64,000 nucleotides of DNA. It comes from Paramecium pentaurelia. Its lineage: Eukaryota > Ciliophora > Oligohymenophorea > Peniculida > Parameciidae. The stretch covers positions 250,927 to 314,926 of the forward strand of contig CAJJDO010000008.1 of assembly GCA_905183005.1 (NCBI GenBank), read 5' to 3'. The notes beneath the pieces were generated by a model. That model made no database searches and was not told where the DNA came from. It saw nothing but the letters and a program-made list of their open reading frames with translations. The translations under genes and the position numbers were made by a program. Shown in pieces: positions 37,801 through 51,100 of this stretch; within the stretch, counting starts at the first letter, position 1; the number at the start of each line of letters is the position of its first letter.

Positions 37801-40535
37801 TAGCCTAATTTAATAGATTGTTTAGTCTTTCTAATTCCTGTTGATATTTTCTTAGCTCTTCAGGATCTTGAAGGAGAGCAAACTCTTAATTTTCTTAGCT
37901 TTTTCTAATACTGGTTGGCTGATTTCTTCTTATTTGTTAAGGTTATGATAATTCATTCTTTTGATTTTCTAAATTTTAAGGAATAGGCTGTCTGCTTTAC
38001 AATTAAGAGTTTTACTGTTATTTACTCAAAGAGTTTGGATCCTATTATTTATTTAAGTGAATATAAGGTTTTTATGGTTGTTTGTATAAATTGTCTGGAT
38101 TTTGAGTGTTTTTACTTTAATCATTAGGATTTTAAGGTTATTAAAATTATTCATCCTATTTAGGTTAATCATTTGGCTATTATTATTGAGGAGTTTTATA
38201 TTTAGTTTATTCAGCAGGATCTTAGAGTTAAGGAGATTTTTTAATTTCTTCTGGCTTTACAGGTTATTTAAATTATTCTTCTGGTTCTTTTTGTTAATCT
38301 TCAGGTTCTTATGGTGCATTGCATAATTCAAAGGGTTCAACTTAAGAACTATCTATTGGTGCTGATTATTATATTTAAGCAGGGAGAGAGTTATTACTCT
38401 GATGTTTAGGTTCCTTTTATTTCCGTATACTTAAAGGTTCTTATTATTCCCTTTTGAGGGGGTTTCTAACTTAAGAAAAAGGCAAAGAAGAATTGCTACT
38501 TGATATGACTGGTTTTCTGACAGTGTTTGGAGTCATAAATAATTCATTTGGATGTTATGATATAGGTTATTATAGCTGCCTGGTCTTATTTTAATCTTCT
38601 GGTTTTTGTGGAGAGTAATCATAAGGATAAGCTAATATATGGATGGGGGATTTATTTTAATCACTTGGGTTATATGAATATGCTCCATATTAGGTAGGTA
38701 GGGATGGATATGATTATGATATAAAATTCTAATTAACCAGATTTTATTATTATTAGGTGAAATATTATTATTATGGATCTTAATATTGTTAATGATTAAC
38801 TGAATGATATTATTTCAAATCTTAAAATCTAATAGTTTAAGGTGCTTAAGATTACGTTTAATAAGGCATATATTAAACAGTTTAAGGAGAAAAACTTCGT
38901 TATATTTATTTAGGGATTGTATTTAATAGATTTGATTATGGAATAGATTTTTAAATTGGGGAACATTTATATTGAATTTGATGAACTTATTATGATTAAT
39001 TAAATTATAGCGAAGTTTGTGGGATTAGTTACTATTAATATTAGACAGCATTAGGGGAGAGCTCTCTTTTAGTTTCAGCAGAAAAAGATCGATATTTAAT
39101 AATATTATTAGGATATTATAGCTGATTATGAGGGAGCAATCTAACTGTTTAGGGAATAAGTTGTTGTTAAGTGGATTGTTATAAGTAATTTATTGGTTAT
39201 TTCATAATAATTTATTGAGAAGGCGAGTAGTTTGGACTTGATGTTCTCTCATTTTCTTAAGTTTTCAAAATTTGGTAAATTTATCTTGGAGGAGTTGTTT
39301 GAGTTGGCAATTCTTATCTTTTAATTAATAACAAATGATTTAAAAATTAAATTTGGGTTTCAATATTTTAAATAGTAAGGATAGGTTAGTTTTAAATAAT
39401 CTAAATTTATCTTAATAATTCGTTGAATTAAGCAGAATTGTTTTAAAGTGATTTCCTAGAATATCTTGGAGAATGTTAATATTGAGGATAACCTATTTAG
39501 GGTGCCTATCCCAAAAAGTGTAATGAGCTTCCTGATCCAACTGACTGAGGTCTTTTTATTATTCTATAACTTAATAATGATGTATTAGTAAAGTCTGTAG
39601 GAATGATTGATTAGTATTATTATTTATATCTTCTAGGTGTTTTGGTATTCTAGTAATCGTATAATATTGGAGCTGTGCATTGAGAGTCTCCCCTAAGAGT
39701 TGCATATTATGGTTAAGTAGTTTAGTTAGAGGGTTGAGATTAAATGTCTGCTAATCTTTTATTTAAATGTTCATTGTCGAATAATAGTAAATTCAATTTG
39801 TCATTTAAAAATTTGAGCTCTTAATTTAATTTTTAGTTCTCACGGTATAAATTGACATATTATGAACTATATTACCATTATAGCAATTCTCTTTCTTTTT
39901 AGTCTAAAATTTAATTAATGATATTTAGTTGAGGTGCATATTAAATAATGTGAGGTTAATGTGTTTTCAATAAATTGATTTCTTCATTTTTTTCTTGAAT
40001 TAATTTAGCATACCATTATTCCAAGTCATAAAGTTTTTATCTTAAAGATGGAGCATCTTCAAACTATTATTTTAACAACTAATTTTCTTTTTATAATTCT
40101 TGAATGTAAATTTCAGCATTTTTATATTATGTATTGATAACAAATAATTACTAACTTATTAATAGATTCATTTCTTATTGAGACCTTAATATAGATATAT
40201 TATATTACTTTTCTTGTAAAATTTAAGTAATAAAGTCATTCTTCTATAGAATTTATTGATTTAATTCAGTAATAGCTTATTCTTATTTAGCAATTTATTC
40301 CTTGTCTTGAAGCTCTAATATTTATTTTGGATATAATACCTCTATCAATTAAATCTTATATCTTTTTTTCATAATAATCCTTTTTGTTTACTAAAATTTT
40401 ATGTAATCTCTCAATTTCTGTAGCCATTAATATAATATTCATCTTTAATTCAAAGCATTATTATAATTGTTAATTTTGTTCATTTTCAAACAGATTTGCT
40501 TAAGCCTCTACAGTATTATTTTGTGGAGGTAGCAT
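28812..40535 (-). CDS. Giant coiled-coil protein, 3,891 aa
   Basis: Single gene of 11.7 kb, ATG 40535 to TGA 28814-28812. Two introns were identified: 40315-40339 and one of 23 nt at about 28970-28992. The codon phase computed from the start matches the phase of the central repeat and of the last exon, and the coding total divides by three. Residues 1 to about 300 are helical; about 300-850 are a Pro/Gln/Ser/Tyr-rich disordered region (39700-38000); the remaining 3,000 or so are almost unbroken coiled coil with Gln, Asn, Leu, Glu and Lys. It contains the 98-residue tandem repeat at 31508-33651 and a Gln-rich run near 29700. No motor, kinase or membrane motif seen. Size and composition suggest a long filamentous scaffold or tether (Golgin-, basal-body- or cortex-type), but I cannot assign it. 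Hidden additional small introns are possible. Confidence 0.85.
31508..33651 (-). repeat. 294-bp in-frame tandem repeat, about 7.3 copies
   Basis: The marker string agatctttctaatt recurs at 31781, 32075, 32369, 32663, 32957, 33251 and 33545, exactly 294 bp apart. The unit encodes 98 residues, which is 14 heptads, so copy-number change keeps both reading frame and coiled-coil phase. Internal units look identical base for base; the first and last, partial, units carry substitutions (for example attaataatc for attgataatc). This suggests recent expansion or homogenisation by unequal crossover. Confidence 0.97.
31613..31780 (-). repeat. 84-bp duplication nested in each 294-bp unit
   Basis: The segment starting ttcattttataattatc at 31613 repeats at 31697, 84 bp (28 codons, four heptads) later, with few differences; it encodes NNEQSLIKDKQLLNDQIRQL twice per unit. 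The same pair recurs in every 294-bp unit. Confidence 0.9.
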
Positions 40536-40653
40536 AAATAAAAATAATTAATAAAATTAAGTAAACACATTTCAGTGGTTAAGAAGTTGGCATTAATTTG
40601 TCAAATTTAATAAATTTATTTATATTTATATATAAATATAAATCTAAGATATT

Positions 40654-42283
40654 TCACATAATTTAAATCAAAATGTTATTTTCCCAATGTCCAACTATTA
40701 TTTAACCATTTATTAATAAGATTCCATAACCATTTACTTTACCATCTTGAAAAGTTCTATCAAAATCAAAAATATAAAATTTACCCTTATAAAACAGCTC
40801 CATTTTAAAATATAAGATGACCTTTGCCATGCATCATTTTATTTTTTCCTTCACCAGTATATGATTTATAGATTTACATCAAATTGGATAAATCATTTGG
40901 ATCCATAACACTTTATTCTTATACAATTGGATTGTGTAAAATTATTTTCTCAAAAATATCTTAACAAGACTTTTGTCTTTATTTTTATTTGTTCTAAGGA
41001 ATTTCCTTAAGAATTGAACCCCCAGAATCAGTAGAATTTTTCTTTGAATGTTTTCCTTTCATAAGCATTAATAAACTAGAATTAACATCCTCCTTCTCTT
41101 TTTAAGGTGTAGATTAACTGCAAGTTATATTATCTTAACTAGGTCTCTTAGATTTTCTGCTCTCATTTTCTTTAATTAATTGTCTTGATTTAATAAGACA
41201 ACTTTCTAACATATTCAATAATTTAGTTTTATCACAACCTGCCTTTTCTTAGATCATACTCTCTTCCTCACTTTCCTCAGGAATAGGTTATATTTAAGGA
41301 TGAATCTATTATTATTACATATCTTATATTCTAATATTTTATTCAATTATGCTTTCCCAAGTTCTTTCTTATGGATCTATAGTAAGCATTATTTAGATTA
41401 AAGTTATTAATTCTTATGAATAGTATTCTTTAGCTGCATCAAAATTATCTTAAAGTAATTAGTAGTCTATGTATAATTTATTGTTATCATCAATAAAATA
41501 AAAATCGTAACCAGATTTTAAAGTCATAGCTTCTAAAAATACAATTCCTAATGCCCAAATATCTGCTTCAATTGTTTCATATTTCTATTTCCATCCTTCA
41601 AATTCATTAATTATTTCAGGTGACCAATAACCATACTCTTCATTATCTGGAATATGTGAATAATTCCTTTTAAATTATTATGTAACGACAAAATGATCTG
41701 CTAATTTAACTTGTGAATCTTAACTAAACACTATTGAATTTGGACTAATACAACTATGGGACAATCCAAACTATTCTGAAAATTATATATTTACATCATG
41801 AAATGATTTCATCGCAGAAAGGCAAGCTTAAAAAGTATTATAAAGTTCTTCTTCTGACCAATATTAATTTGTATTTCTACGCTTTGACAATTCTTCTTCA
41901 AAATTTTTAATGTATTATTCATATAATAAGCATAATTTTGAAGTTATGACATAATCTGTTAATTATAGCAAATTTAGAGAATCTAATTGTTTCCTATTTT
42001 CTAAAATTTCTATCAATTAAGAATTGGGGAGTATTTATTTTTTCCCAATAAATTTTGGTATTTCATATTCTTTATAAACATATAATAGGCTGTTTGAATT
42101 ATGCTATAGAATTATATAATCTGAGTTTTCGTCAACCTATATAAATTAATAATCATTAATACTAAATTGTATTGAGAGAGATCCATAGCTTGAATTTAAC
42201 AGTAAAAAATAATAATTTAACTATTTATATAATTAATTATAAATACATATTAATTCATTTTATTCTAAATTTAAAAAGTCCAT
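40654..42283 (-). CDS. Pseudokinase with C-terminal MORN repeats, 533 aa
   Basis: Kinase-fold protein whose catalytic signatures are degraded. The region matching HRDxKxxN reads SHSCISPNSIVF (about residues 175-186) and the DFG position reads ADHF. Downstream landmarks are kept: GYWSPEI in place of APE, ADIWALGIVFLEAM for subdomain IX, and DPQERT. No VAIK-like lysine or glycine loop is recognisable. After a polar linker (about 330-460), the C-terminus has MORN-type repeats (GKGHLIFQNGAVLQG, then GTFQDGKVNGYGILLINGQ). One 28-nt intron (40757-40784) joins the two repeats. A scaffold or membrane-associated adaptor is likely; MORN repeats often bind lipids or proteins. Confidence 0.8.
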
Positions 42284-42505
42284 TAATTCTTGCTCAAATT
42301 ATAAATATTATGTAAGATAAGAGAATTAAGAAAATAAATAATAAAATTGAATTTATTATCAGAAATTTTATTGTTTAATTTAGATTTTTTGGTGACAATT
42401 TCTATAATAGATTAGTAATAAATAAAAGACTTAATAAAACAATATGAGATATATATATAGTGTCAAAATAACTCATAGATATTTTTGATTATTAAATTTT
42501 ATATA

Positions 42506-43991
42506 TCATAATTTAGGGTTCTGTTAACCAAGTTAACTTTATACATAAGAAGGAAGTTTGTTCAATTTTTAAATTAATCCAAATTTTTCTATTGATTTAT
42601 CTGTTAATTATCTATTTTATTATATATTATTACTTTTAATTAGATAAATCTTTGAATAATTAATCAAATAATAAAATTGGAGTGAAAATAGATAACTCAC
42701 AAAAGACTCCTTCACTTACATAATTGACAATATTTTATAATATTCCTATAAGTTTTCCTTACTCTGAAAAGAGTCCTCCTCCATTCAAACTATTTTTGAT
42801 GTAGCAATCTGTTATTATTGTAAAATTGTCATTTTAATCGTTCTTAAGTAATTTCAAAATTCGTCCTTTTGAAATAAATGGCTTATTTTGAAATAATCCT
42901 TCTTAATAAGAAATCATATAAACAGATTATCCAACTTCTAATTCCTTATAATAAATGAAATCTTCTATGTTTAAACTACTTTATAAATATTCTTAACATT
43001 TGGCTAAAGTAAAATTTAAAGATTTTTAAAAGTTTTCTAAAAGATAAGCTTTTATTTAATTTTGTCCAACCAAGATTTATGAGCCTTTTTCATTAGATAT
43101 AAGGAAAGTTTATGCTGTTAATATGTAACTTATATGATTTTTCTTATCATTAATAATAACAGCACTGCCTATTTGATTAAAATCAGATTGAACAAAATTT
43201 GATGCCAAAATCATTTAATCAATAATTTATGATTATAAATACAATTATTTAATTGATGGTAAATTGAAATTTAATTAGAAAATAGAATTTATAACTTTCC
43301 AATTCATACAAAAAGTGAAATAACGATTATAATTTTAACCAATTTATACATTTTAGAGAATCATACCTACATATTATCCATTTTAATTAAATATAGCTCC
43401 TCCTTCTTATCCAGTTTAACTAATTAAATCTAAAAGTATTAATGATTATTCAAATTTATCATTTGTAATGATTTAAGATATTATTGCTTTTTTATAATAG
43501 TTTTTATACATTTCTTATCCTTAGATTGCAAATGGAGAGCTAATTGTTATTAATTGTTGACCTTATTTAAGAAGACCATCAATATATTTTGGTATTATTT
43601 AAATGTCTTTTTGATTCAACATTTCTAAAAATATAATATATCCAATATGTCTATCAATATTAAATTGATTTAAAGATTCAATCATAGATTTATCATAAGT
43701 TAAACAAAGAAGATTTAATTCAATAAATTTATTTTGTTCTTTTAGTAAACCAAATTTTACATATTTTTTGATTTAATCAAGATCATAAGTATTTATTTCT
43801 TCAGCAAATTTAGCTAATAAATATCCAGAAGTTAAGATTAAAGTATGATTTTTTGTAAGTGGATGAAAAGAACATGATTGTGAATGAAATATAGATTCTG
43901 TAATCTGAGTTGTTATTACCATATTTTTATACTGATTTATAAATGAAGGATGAGATGATTACATCATTATAATTCCACAGCAATTATCCAT
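42506..43991 (-). CDS. TYSND1/DEG15-like peroxisomal protease homologue, probably inactive, 487 aa
   Basis: Two-lobed trypsin-like protein resembling the peroxisomal processing protease family. First lobe: LILTSGYLLAKF, ISSPFAIQGQEMYKN and GQEGGAIFNQNGQYVGMIL, where family members also carry Glu before Gly-Gly. Second lobe: IGSAVIINDKKNHISYILTAQTF and SLNGGGLFSEQGKLIGIL. In active members the second lobe supplies His (in TCRHV-like context) and Ser (SGGPL); here those positions read TAQTF and NGGGL (Asn codon 42785-42783), so both seem lost. Intron 42612-42633 (22 nt) gives a coding-like end QSQLGQQNPKL. No clear C-terminal SKL. The family assignment is by motif layout and moderate. Confidence 0.55.
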
Positions 43992-44033
43992 TTATTTATA
44001 ATAATTTTTTTTATATTTTTAATATATATTAAT

Positions 44034-47000
44034 TCAATCAATTTTAAATACTTGTGATTCATCTTCATGTTATAAATAAATATATTCACAATCTTAATCC
44101 CATTCTAATGTATGATGAAATGGTTATAAAAAATTAAATTAATGAGTTAATTTAATGTATACATTTTCATATCCCTATAAAAAAGAACTAGTTGGTTTTA
44201 ATTGAAATATCTTTAAATTTTAATCTTTCTAAGAAAATGATGCTAATTAATTACCCTTACTATCAAATGCTATACTTGTTATTTATGCTAATATATAATA
44301 TTTTATAATTACATTAATATCTATCTAATGGTTATAATTTTACACCATATCTTAAATCATAAATTTACACTAATCCTTCAAAGGCAAATGCTAATTTTAA
44401 TTTCTTTTATGAGAAACTTATAAATTCGAATCTCTAATCTAAATATTATATTAATTTAACAAAAGTCTTGTAAGTATATCTTCTTAATTATTGATTATTC
44501 TAATCTATTGATCTAATTTTATTAATATAATAAATACTTAATTGATAAATCTAAGATAAATAAAATTTCATTAGATTTAATATCTGTTTTAGATAAACAA
44601 TGTAATAAATCAAGAATAGAACATGCAATTATTGGATAATTATCTGTTTAATTAATCATATCTTTAATAGTCCCCTTAAATTCTTCAAAAAAATATTCTG
44701 ACAAAGCCATAATTAAAATACGTAATCTCTATTTTATTCTCTATAAATCTAATAAACTCATTGTTTAATATTATCTTAAAATTTCATATTTATCTTTATC
44801 TTTTGATTTCTTATTTTAAGGGGCATTTATTATTTCTTTTAATGAAAAACCATGTTTATAAGTAGTATATATGTAATAGTAAATTTAAATCAATGTTTAT
44901 AAACAAACTTTAGGTTATTATATACATTTATGAAAATTTTTCATTCCATCTTCTAATAATTTAATAAATACAAACAAAATGTTTGGTTTCTTCAAACATA
45001 ATTAATGAGTAAAACCAGACATTATTCTATTAAATACATAATGAATCATTTCAATATTACTCATCATCTATTACATTAAATATGTTTAAATAATTAAGCA
45101 CATAATTTCTAAAGAGAAATAAACATTTGAACTACTTCTTTCAAATAATTATAAGAATTCTTTTGATGTTCTTTATAATACAACAATGTCATTACAAAAA
45201 CTATCCATTTTCTTTATTTATTAAGATATTAATTAACAAGAAATTTCAATAATATCTTTTGAATTATCAAGACTATATCTAGATAAACTTAATAAACTTG
45301 TAGAATTATTAATTTCAGAAATCTAAAATCTACTTTTTATTTGTTTTAAACATAATGCTGCTGCTATACTATATTAAGTAGACATTAATCCACTAATTTA
45401 ATAATTATTAGATTGAATTAATCTTGAAAATCCTTCTGCCATTCCTTATAAACCAAATTAACATTTAAATATAGGTATTAAATTCAAAGTATGATAAAAA
45501 TGAACATAAGTAAATGGTATTTTTAAAGATGCTGTATTTTCCATTGAATATTTAATTAATTCAATATTCTTTTTACAATCAAACCATATTAAATAATATG
45601 AAGAATTAGAATCTGATCCTCTTTGTTCTTTTTATTATTTATATAATTTATTTATTCTATCAAATTATAATGTAGATTTGAATTATTTTAAATAAATCTT
45701 ATACAATAAGAACATATCACCCATCTCTTAAGGTTCAAATATTGTTATTGATTTATTTCTATAACTTATTGCTTAATCTTCATATGAAAGAATATGTAAA
45801 ATTTCATCAAATTCAAAAGTATTTTATTATATTTTGTTTAAAGTTCCCAAAAAATCATAAAAATATTATGGAGATTATTGTTTCAATTCTTATGAATAAT
45901 TATATTAAATCTAATAACTTCTATTTGAATATTCTAATAAATCAAATTAAGAAACTTAATCAGTTTTGAATGATTTAAAATCATATAAATTAATCATTTA
46001 AGACAACTTTTATGTTAATAGTGTATCAATATTCAAATATTCTTACAATTATTGTATATTAATCATTCTTTCAAAAGATCCTTTTTCCATTGACCATACA
46101 GAAACTTCAACTCCTTTTGAAAATAAAAATATCAATAAATGTGGTACATAATATAATTTCACTTATCCTTTATTAATTTTAAATTAATTATGAAATGAGA
46201 ATTTCTTAACATTTAATATAGTATGATATATTACAATAGAATCATCTTCAAGTAATAAAGCAACAAAATGTTTAGCTAACTTTCTTTTAACAATTAGAGC
46301 ATCATTATTTGAAAAAGTACTATTACTTGATTCTTAAAATAATTATCTAATTTAAATCACTTATTTTATATTTGATGGTAAAATTGTTTAATAAGTTGAA
46401 ACAAAATCAGCAGATTAATTATCAAATTTACCAAATATACTTGATAGACTAAAGACTTTTAATTTTAATGTTTGATCAACAGCAAAAATAGAATTTTTAA
46501 TAAATTTCAAAAAAATTATGTTTTTCTCAAATTCATTATTAACATATATATTCCATCTTTTATTCTTTTCATAGAAAAATGGTATTAAAAATATTTATCC
46601 TTATTCTGTTCCAAATATAGCAAAAAGATCTGTTTTATTATATAAACCAATAGTATAAATAGAAATGTTTTTAATTTAATTTAATTACTCTTAAATTTCA
46701 AAAGGTAAATTTTCATTTAGAGATTTTAAAATATCATTTTATTCAAATATAGATAAATCTATAAGTTTTTTTGGTAATTCTGTAATTTCTTATTATTTAG
46801 ATTCATTTATAAATCTTGATTAAGAATGTAAATAAAGCATAAATCCTTCTGATATTAATTTTATATCAAATAAATTATCTTATTAAAGACTGCAAATACG
46901 AAAATCATCATAATTAATTGAATCTGGTATATAGATTTCAATAATGCATCCATTTTATCTAAATAATAAATTATTGATTGTATAAATTATCTTTTAGAAA

Positions 47001-48143
47001 AAGTATTTAGAAACTTAGATAGGTGTCAATTATTAATTAAGTAATAATAAGAGTTATCCTTAATAAGATTAACTTTATTTAGAAAAACTAAATCCATTAA
47101 AATCTAGTGTTATACACTAATTATAACTTTTAGATATTAAACTTATTATATCTTAAATATCTTTCTCATATATGAAACTAGTATGTCCATTCAATTATTC
47201 AATTATTATCATTGTCTTATTTTGACTTTTAAATAAATGTATATTTCTAAATTTAATTAAATTTGTAGATGATTTAATTAAAAACATTTCCCTTTATTAT
47301 TCTGTTTCTTTAAAAGGAGAATTAACTACATATATAGATTTTGAATAAACAATATACATTATCTATGATTTAGTATTATATACAGTATTAATTATTTTAT
47401 TTTAAGGTAATCCTTTTAAAGAAAAACTAGAAGACATTCTAATTAAAGATTTTTTCTATCCATTTTTCTTTTTTTCTAATTATTTCTTTTCAATATATTT
47501 TAAATAATTTTATCTTTCAGTTTTCTTATAGGCTGATGTATCAATTTTATAAACTCTACATTTACTATCTTTAATATGATTAAATTATACCAATAACAGC
47601 AAAGTCTGCTCCAATAGATGTAAATATAGTAAATCTTGGTTAATCAAATTCATCTTGAATTTAAAATATTTTACTACAACACATTTTCCATAAATCATAT
47701 ATGTAAAGTGCTGTTCCTTCACCAAAACAACTAATATATCTACTTGTTCGATCACCTATTGGATATATTTATGTTATTTATTTTGTATATGGAAATTAAT
47801 CATGATCTGAAATCAAAATTTATTTGCCATCTAACATACTTAATATTCTAATCCTTTTATCTTAATGTATTGCTATTGCACAATTCATATTGCTATCTTA
47901 AAATTCTGCAAATGGTCTTCTCATTATTTATAATGCTGTAACTCCTCCTACTCTATATATTAAATGTGGTGTTGATTTTATAATTGGTTTTAAATTGAAA
48001 TTGTCAAATTCCCATATGATGATGTCTCCATTAATTGAACCTGTGGCAATTCTTTTTTTATCTAAATCATCAGCCCATGCTGTAATAAAATGATTTTAAA
48101 AGTCAAATGAGCCAAAATAAACAGGAATAAACAACTCTGGCAT
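44034..48143 (-). CDS. WDR7: WDR7 (rabconnectin-3 beta) homologue, about 1,300 aa
   Basis: WD-repeat protein that partners DMXL/rabconnectin-3 alpha to regulate V-ATPase assembly on endosomes and secretory organelles. N-terminal WD blades are clear: KKRIATGSINGDIIIWEF, CAIAIHQDKRIRIL, SRYISCFGEGTALYIYDLW. A helical middle follows, then the diagnostic C-terminal blades: KLAFAFEGLVQIYDLRYGVK, ITSIAFDSKGNQLASFS and FHHTLEWDQDCEYIYL before TGA 44036-44034. Several short introns occur; one 22-nt example after ADFAVI ends AAAG. I did not resolve every intron, so internal exon borders are approximate. Downstream of VPS13 by 49 bp on the same strand. Confidence 0.8.
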
Positions 48144-48192
48144 ATATTAATATAAGATAATTATTATTAAATAAATATTTTATAATTCATAA

Positions 48193-51100
48193 TCAAGAAT
48201 CATAATTTTATTTCTTAATTTATTTTGTTTGATTATGATTATTAAATTATTTACTCTATCTATGTTTTGTAGTTTCATACAATTTTGCATTTTTATGTTT
48301 CTCTAATTTTTCTTATTCTACTTAACCATATCTAGTTAAAGATGCTTCTGTTTAAATTAAATCAAGCTTATTTAATTAATAATAAAAATTACATCAAAGT
48401 TTATTTTTTAAAGAGAAGATTTATGAAATTCAAATAGACTTGATTTTTCAGATAAATTTTAATCAATATAGCTTTAAATTTTCATTAATTTACCTAAATC
48501 TAATTTCATTTTTAAATTTTCAGGTTTTATAATACAACTATCTTTATATTTCCATCCACTAATTCCTAAAAATTATTCAAAACTTGGTAAATTCATTTCT
48601 ACTCCAACACTTTCTAAATAAATTCATAAATTATATAATATTTACCTGCATTTAATAGATTTCCCTTAATAGGATTTTAATCATCATAATCACAATACAT
48701 TTCATAATCAACTTCAACCATTTTAAAATTTGCTTTTATTTCAGTTATATAAATCTCTTAAAATTCTAATTATTTTTCAGAAATTTTTGTATATTTATCT
48801 TCATAATCTACTAATAATTTTTGTTATTCTAAAACTTCAATTTTATCATCTTATATTTCTGGTATCTTAGATAATTGTTTTTCCTTATTAACCTTTACAT
48901 CTGCTTATTAAAATAAAATTTTAACTTAATTTTTTTCTGAAGAAGATTATGGAACTATTATTTAAGAATTCTTTATTAAAATTTAATAATTAAATTACTC
49001 TTTATTAAGTTCAAAATTCTCTTATTATTTTAATTGCATTTAAAATTCAAAATCACTTTGATATTTTTCTGATAATTCATCTTTATTTTTTTATATTATT
49101 TTTTCAATTTCTGATTTAAAAGCATCTAATTCATTTAAAAATCTTGAAATCATATAAAATTGCACATTTTCTAAATGAATTATATTATTCTCTAATAAAA
49201 TCTTCATAGGTTAATCTCCATTTTTTTTAATTAAATTAGGATAATGAACATTCTCTCCTTTAGAAGGTTATGGTTTCAATTCTAAATCATCAACTTTTAA
49301 TTCTAATTCTTAATTTAATTTTTTTTTCATTTAAATTTTATGAAATTCAAAAAAGAAAAACTCTTTATCCTTTTCCTAAAGCACAACTTAAAATTCTTCT
49401 ATTTTCAATTCCAATATGAAACTCATTCTTTATTATCTCTATACTTTGTCTTATATAAATAGATTAATAATTTTAGGTGGATCAGATCCCATAATTTCTA
49501 ATTCTTATAAGAAAATATATTTTAAAAGATGTTGCCTTAAATAAATTGATTCTTCTATGTTTAAAAGATAAAAACTATTCAATCCTATTAATAAATCTTA
49601 GACCCTTTATTAAGATAATTAAATTTAACCTTAATGAACAGAGATATTTATTTTTGGATTTAGATTTTAAAATTCTAATTTTATACATATAGCCAAAGGT
49701 TTTTCAAATTTCTTTTATTCAAACTGAATTCCTGATTTAGTTTATGTTTATCTATCTCTTTTAGGCATTGTTAATAAATTTTCTTTTTATTTATTTAAAT
49801 TATTTGTAATACTTATTTAAATATCTTCTACTTATAATAATAATGCATCTGAAAACTTTTAAACTTGTATTAATTTTACATCAATAATTGAGACTAAATT
49901 AAAATTGAATTTAATTGAATGACATTTTACTATAATTAAATCATCAGTAGGAAATAATTAAGTAATATTACTTTTAATCTTTGATAATGGTTCTTAATTA
50001 ATTATACTTGATGAATTTTTGTTATGAAAACTTGATTTTGCATTATTATAAATTTAACTCATATATTCTAGATTTAATATGATTTTAAATTAAGATAATT
50101 AAAAGAATGATTCATTAGACTTTAAATATATATTTGAAATATTAGCTGAGATAATCATTTCATCTAATAATTTAATTGGACTATCTTATAATTATTGTTT
50201 CTCTATATTTTCATCTAATTTATAACCATAATTAACAATATCTTATACTTTCTTTATAATTGATTAAATTTTATTAATATTTTATAAAGTAGTTAAAACA
50301 GTACAAGCAGCATGTTAATTTTGAAAAATAGCTTTAATCATTTATAAAGAAAAAAATATTTTTTTTTTTGAATTCTTTTCATTTCTTTAAATATTCTCTT
50401 TATTTTAGATTAATTCTGTTCTAAGTGGTTTATTATAATAAAGTAATATATAAAGATTAGGATCAATTTATCTCATTTAATCATCATCTTAAATTAAACT
50501 ATTAATTTCATATGATTTATCTTCATAATCTTTTTAATAATCTAACTTAAACATATCCTTTTCATTGCTTCTACAATAAAATATAAATTTATCATCTAAT
50601 TTTTACCAAAATAAAAGAGGTTCTTTTACTTTAAAAGCAGGCTAAATCAAAACATAATTTGTTTCTTTCATTGTATCATCTTATATATATTCTTAATTAA
50701 TATCCTTTTTTTAAGCAGATTATCCTTTTTAAAATGATATATCTTTTTAATTTTATTTCTCAAATTAATTATATTCACTTTCTTAATCAAATCTTTATTT
50801 ACTAATATTTACACCTTTTTCTTTATATTTTGATGCAGAACAATGAATCATAATATTATCTTTGAAATATCCTATATCTCTAGTAATAACAAGTATTGGA
50901 AATGCTATAATAGATTTATATAATCCAATATTAGTCATTTTTTATGTACTTTAAAATGTAATTTTTATTCCTTAATTTTTTTTACGTTTAACAGAGAAAT
51001 TTGAATTATTTCCTAATTTTTGACATTCATTATGTAATATATGAAACCAACAAGGAACATCTGAACTTTTTGTAATTTCTGATATGACTCCAAATAAGAT

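Noticed and set aside
38102..38326. 74-codon Leu/Phe/Arg-rich plus-strand frame
   Set aside because: Antisense of the Pro/Gln-rich region of the giant coiled-coil gene.
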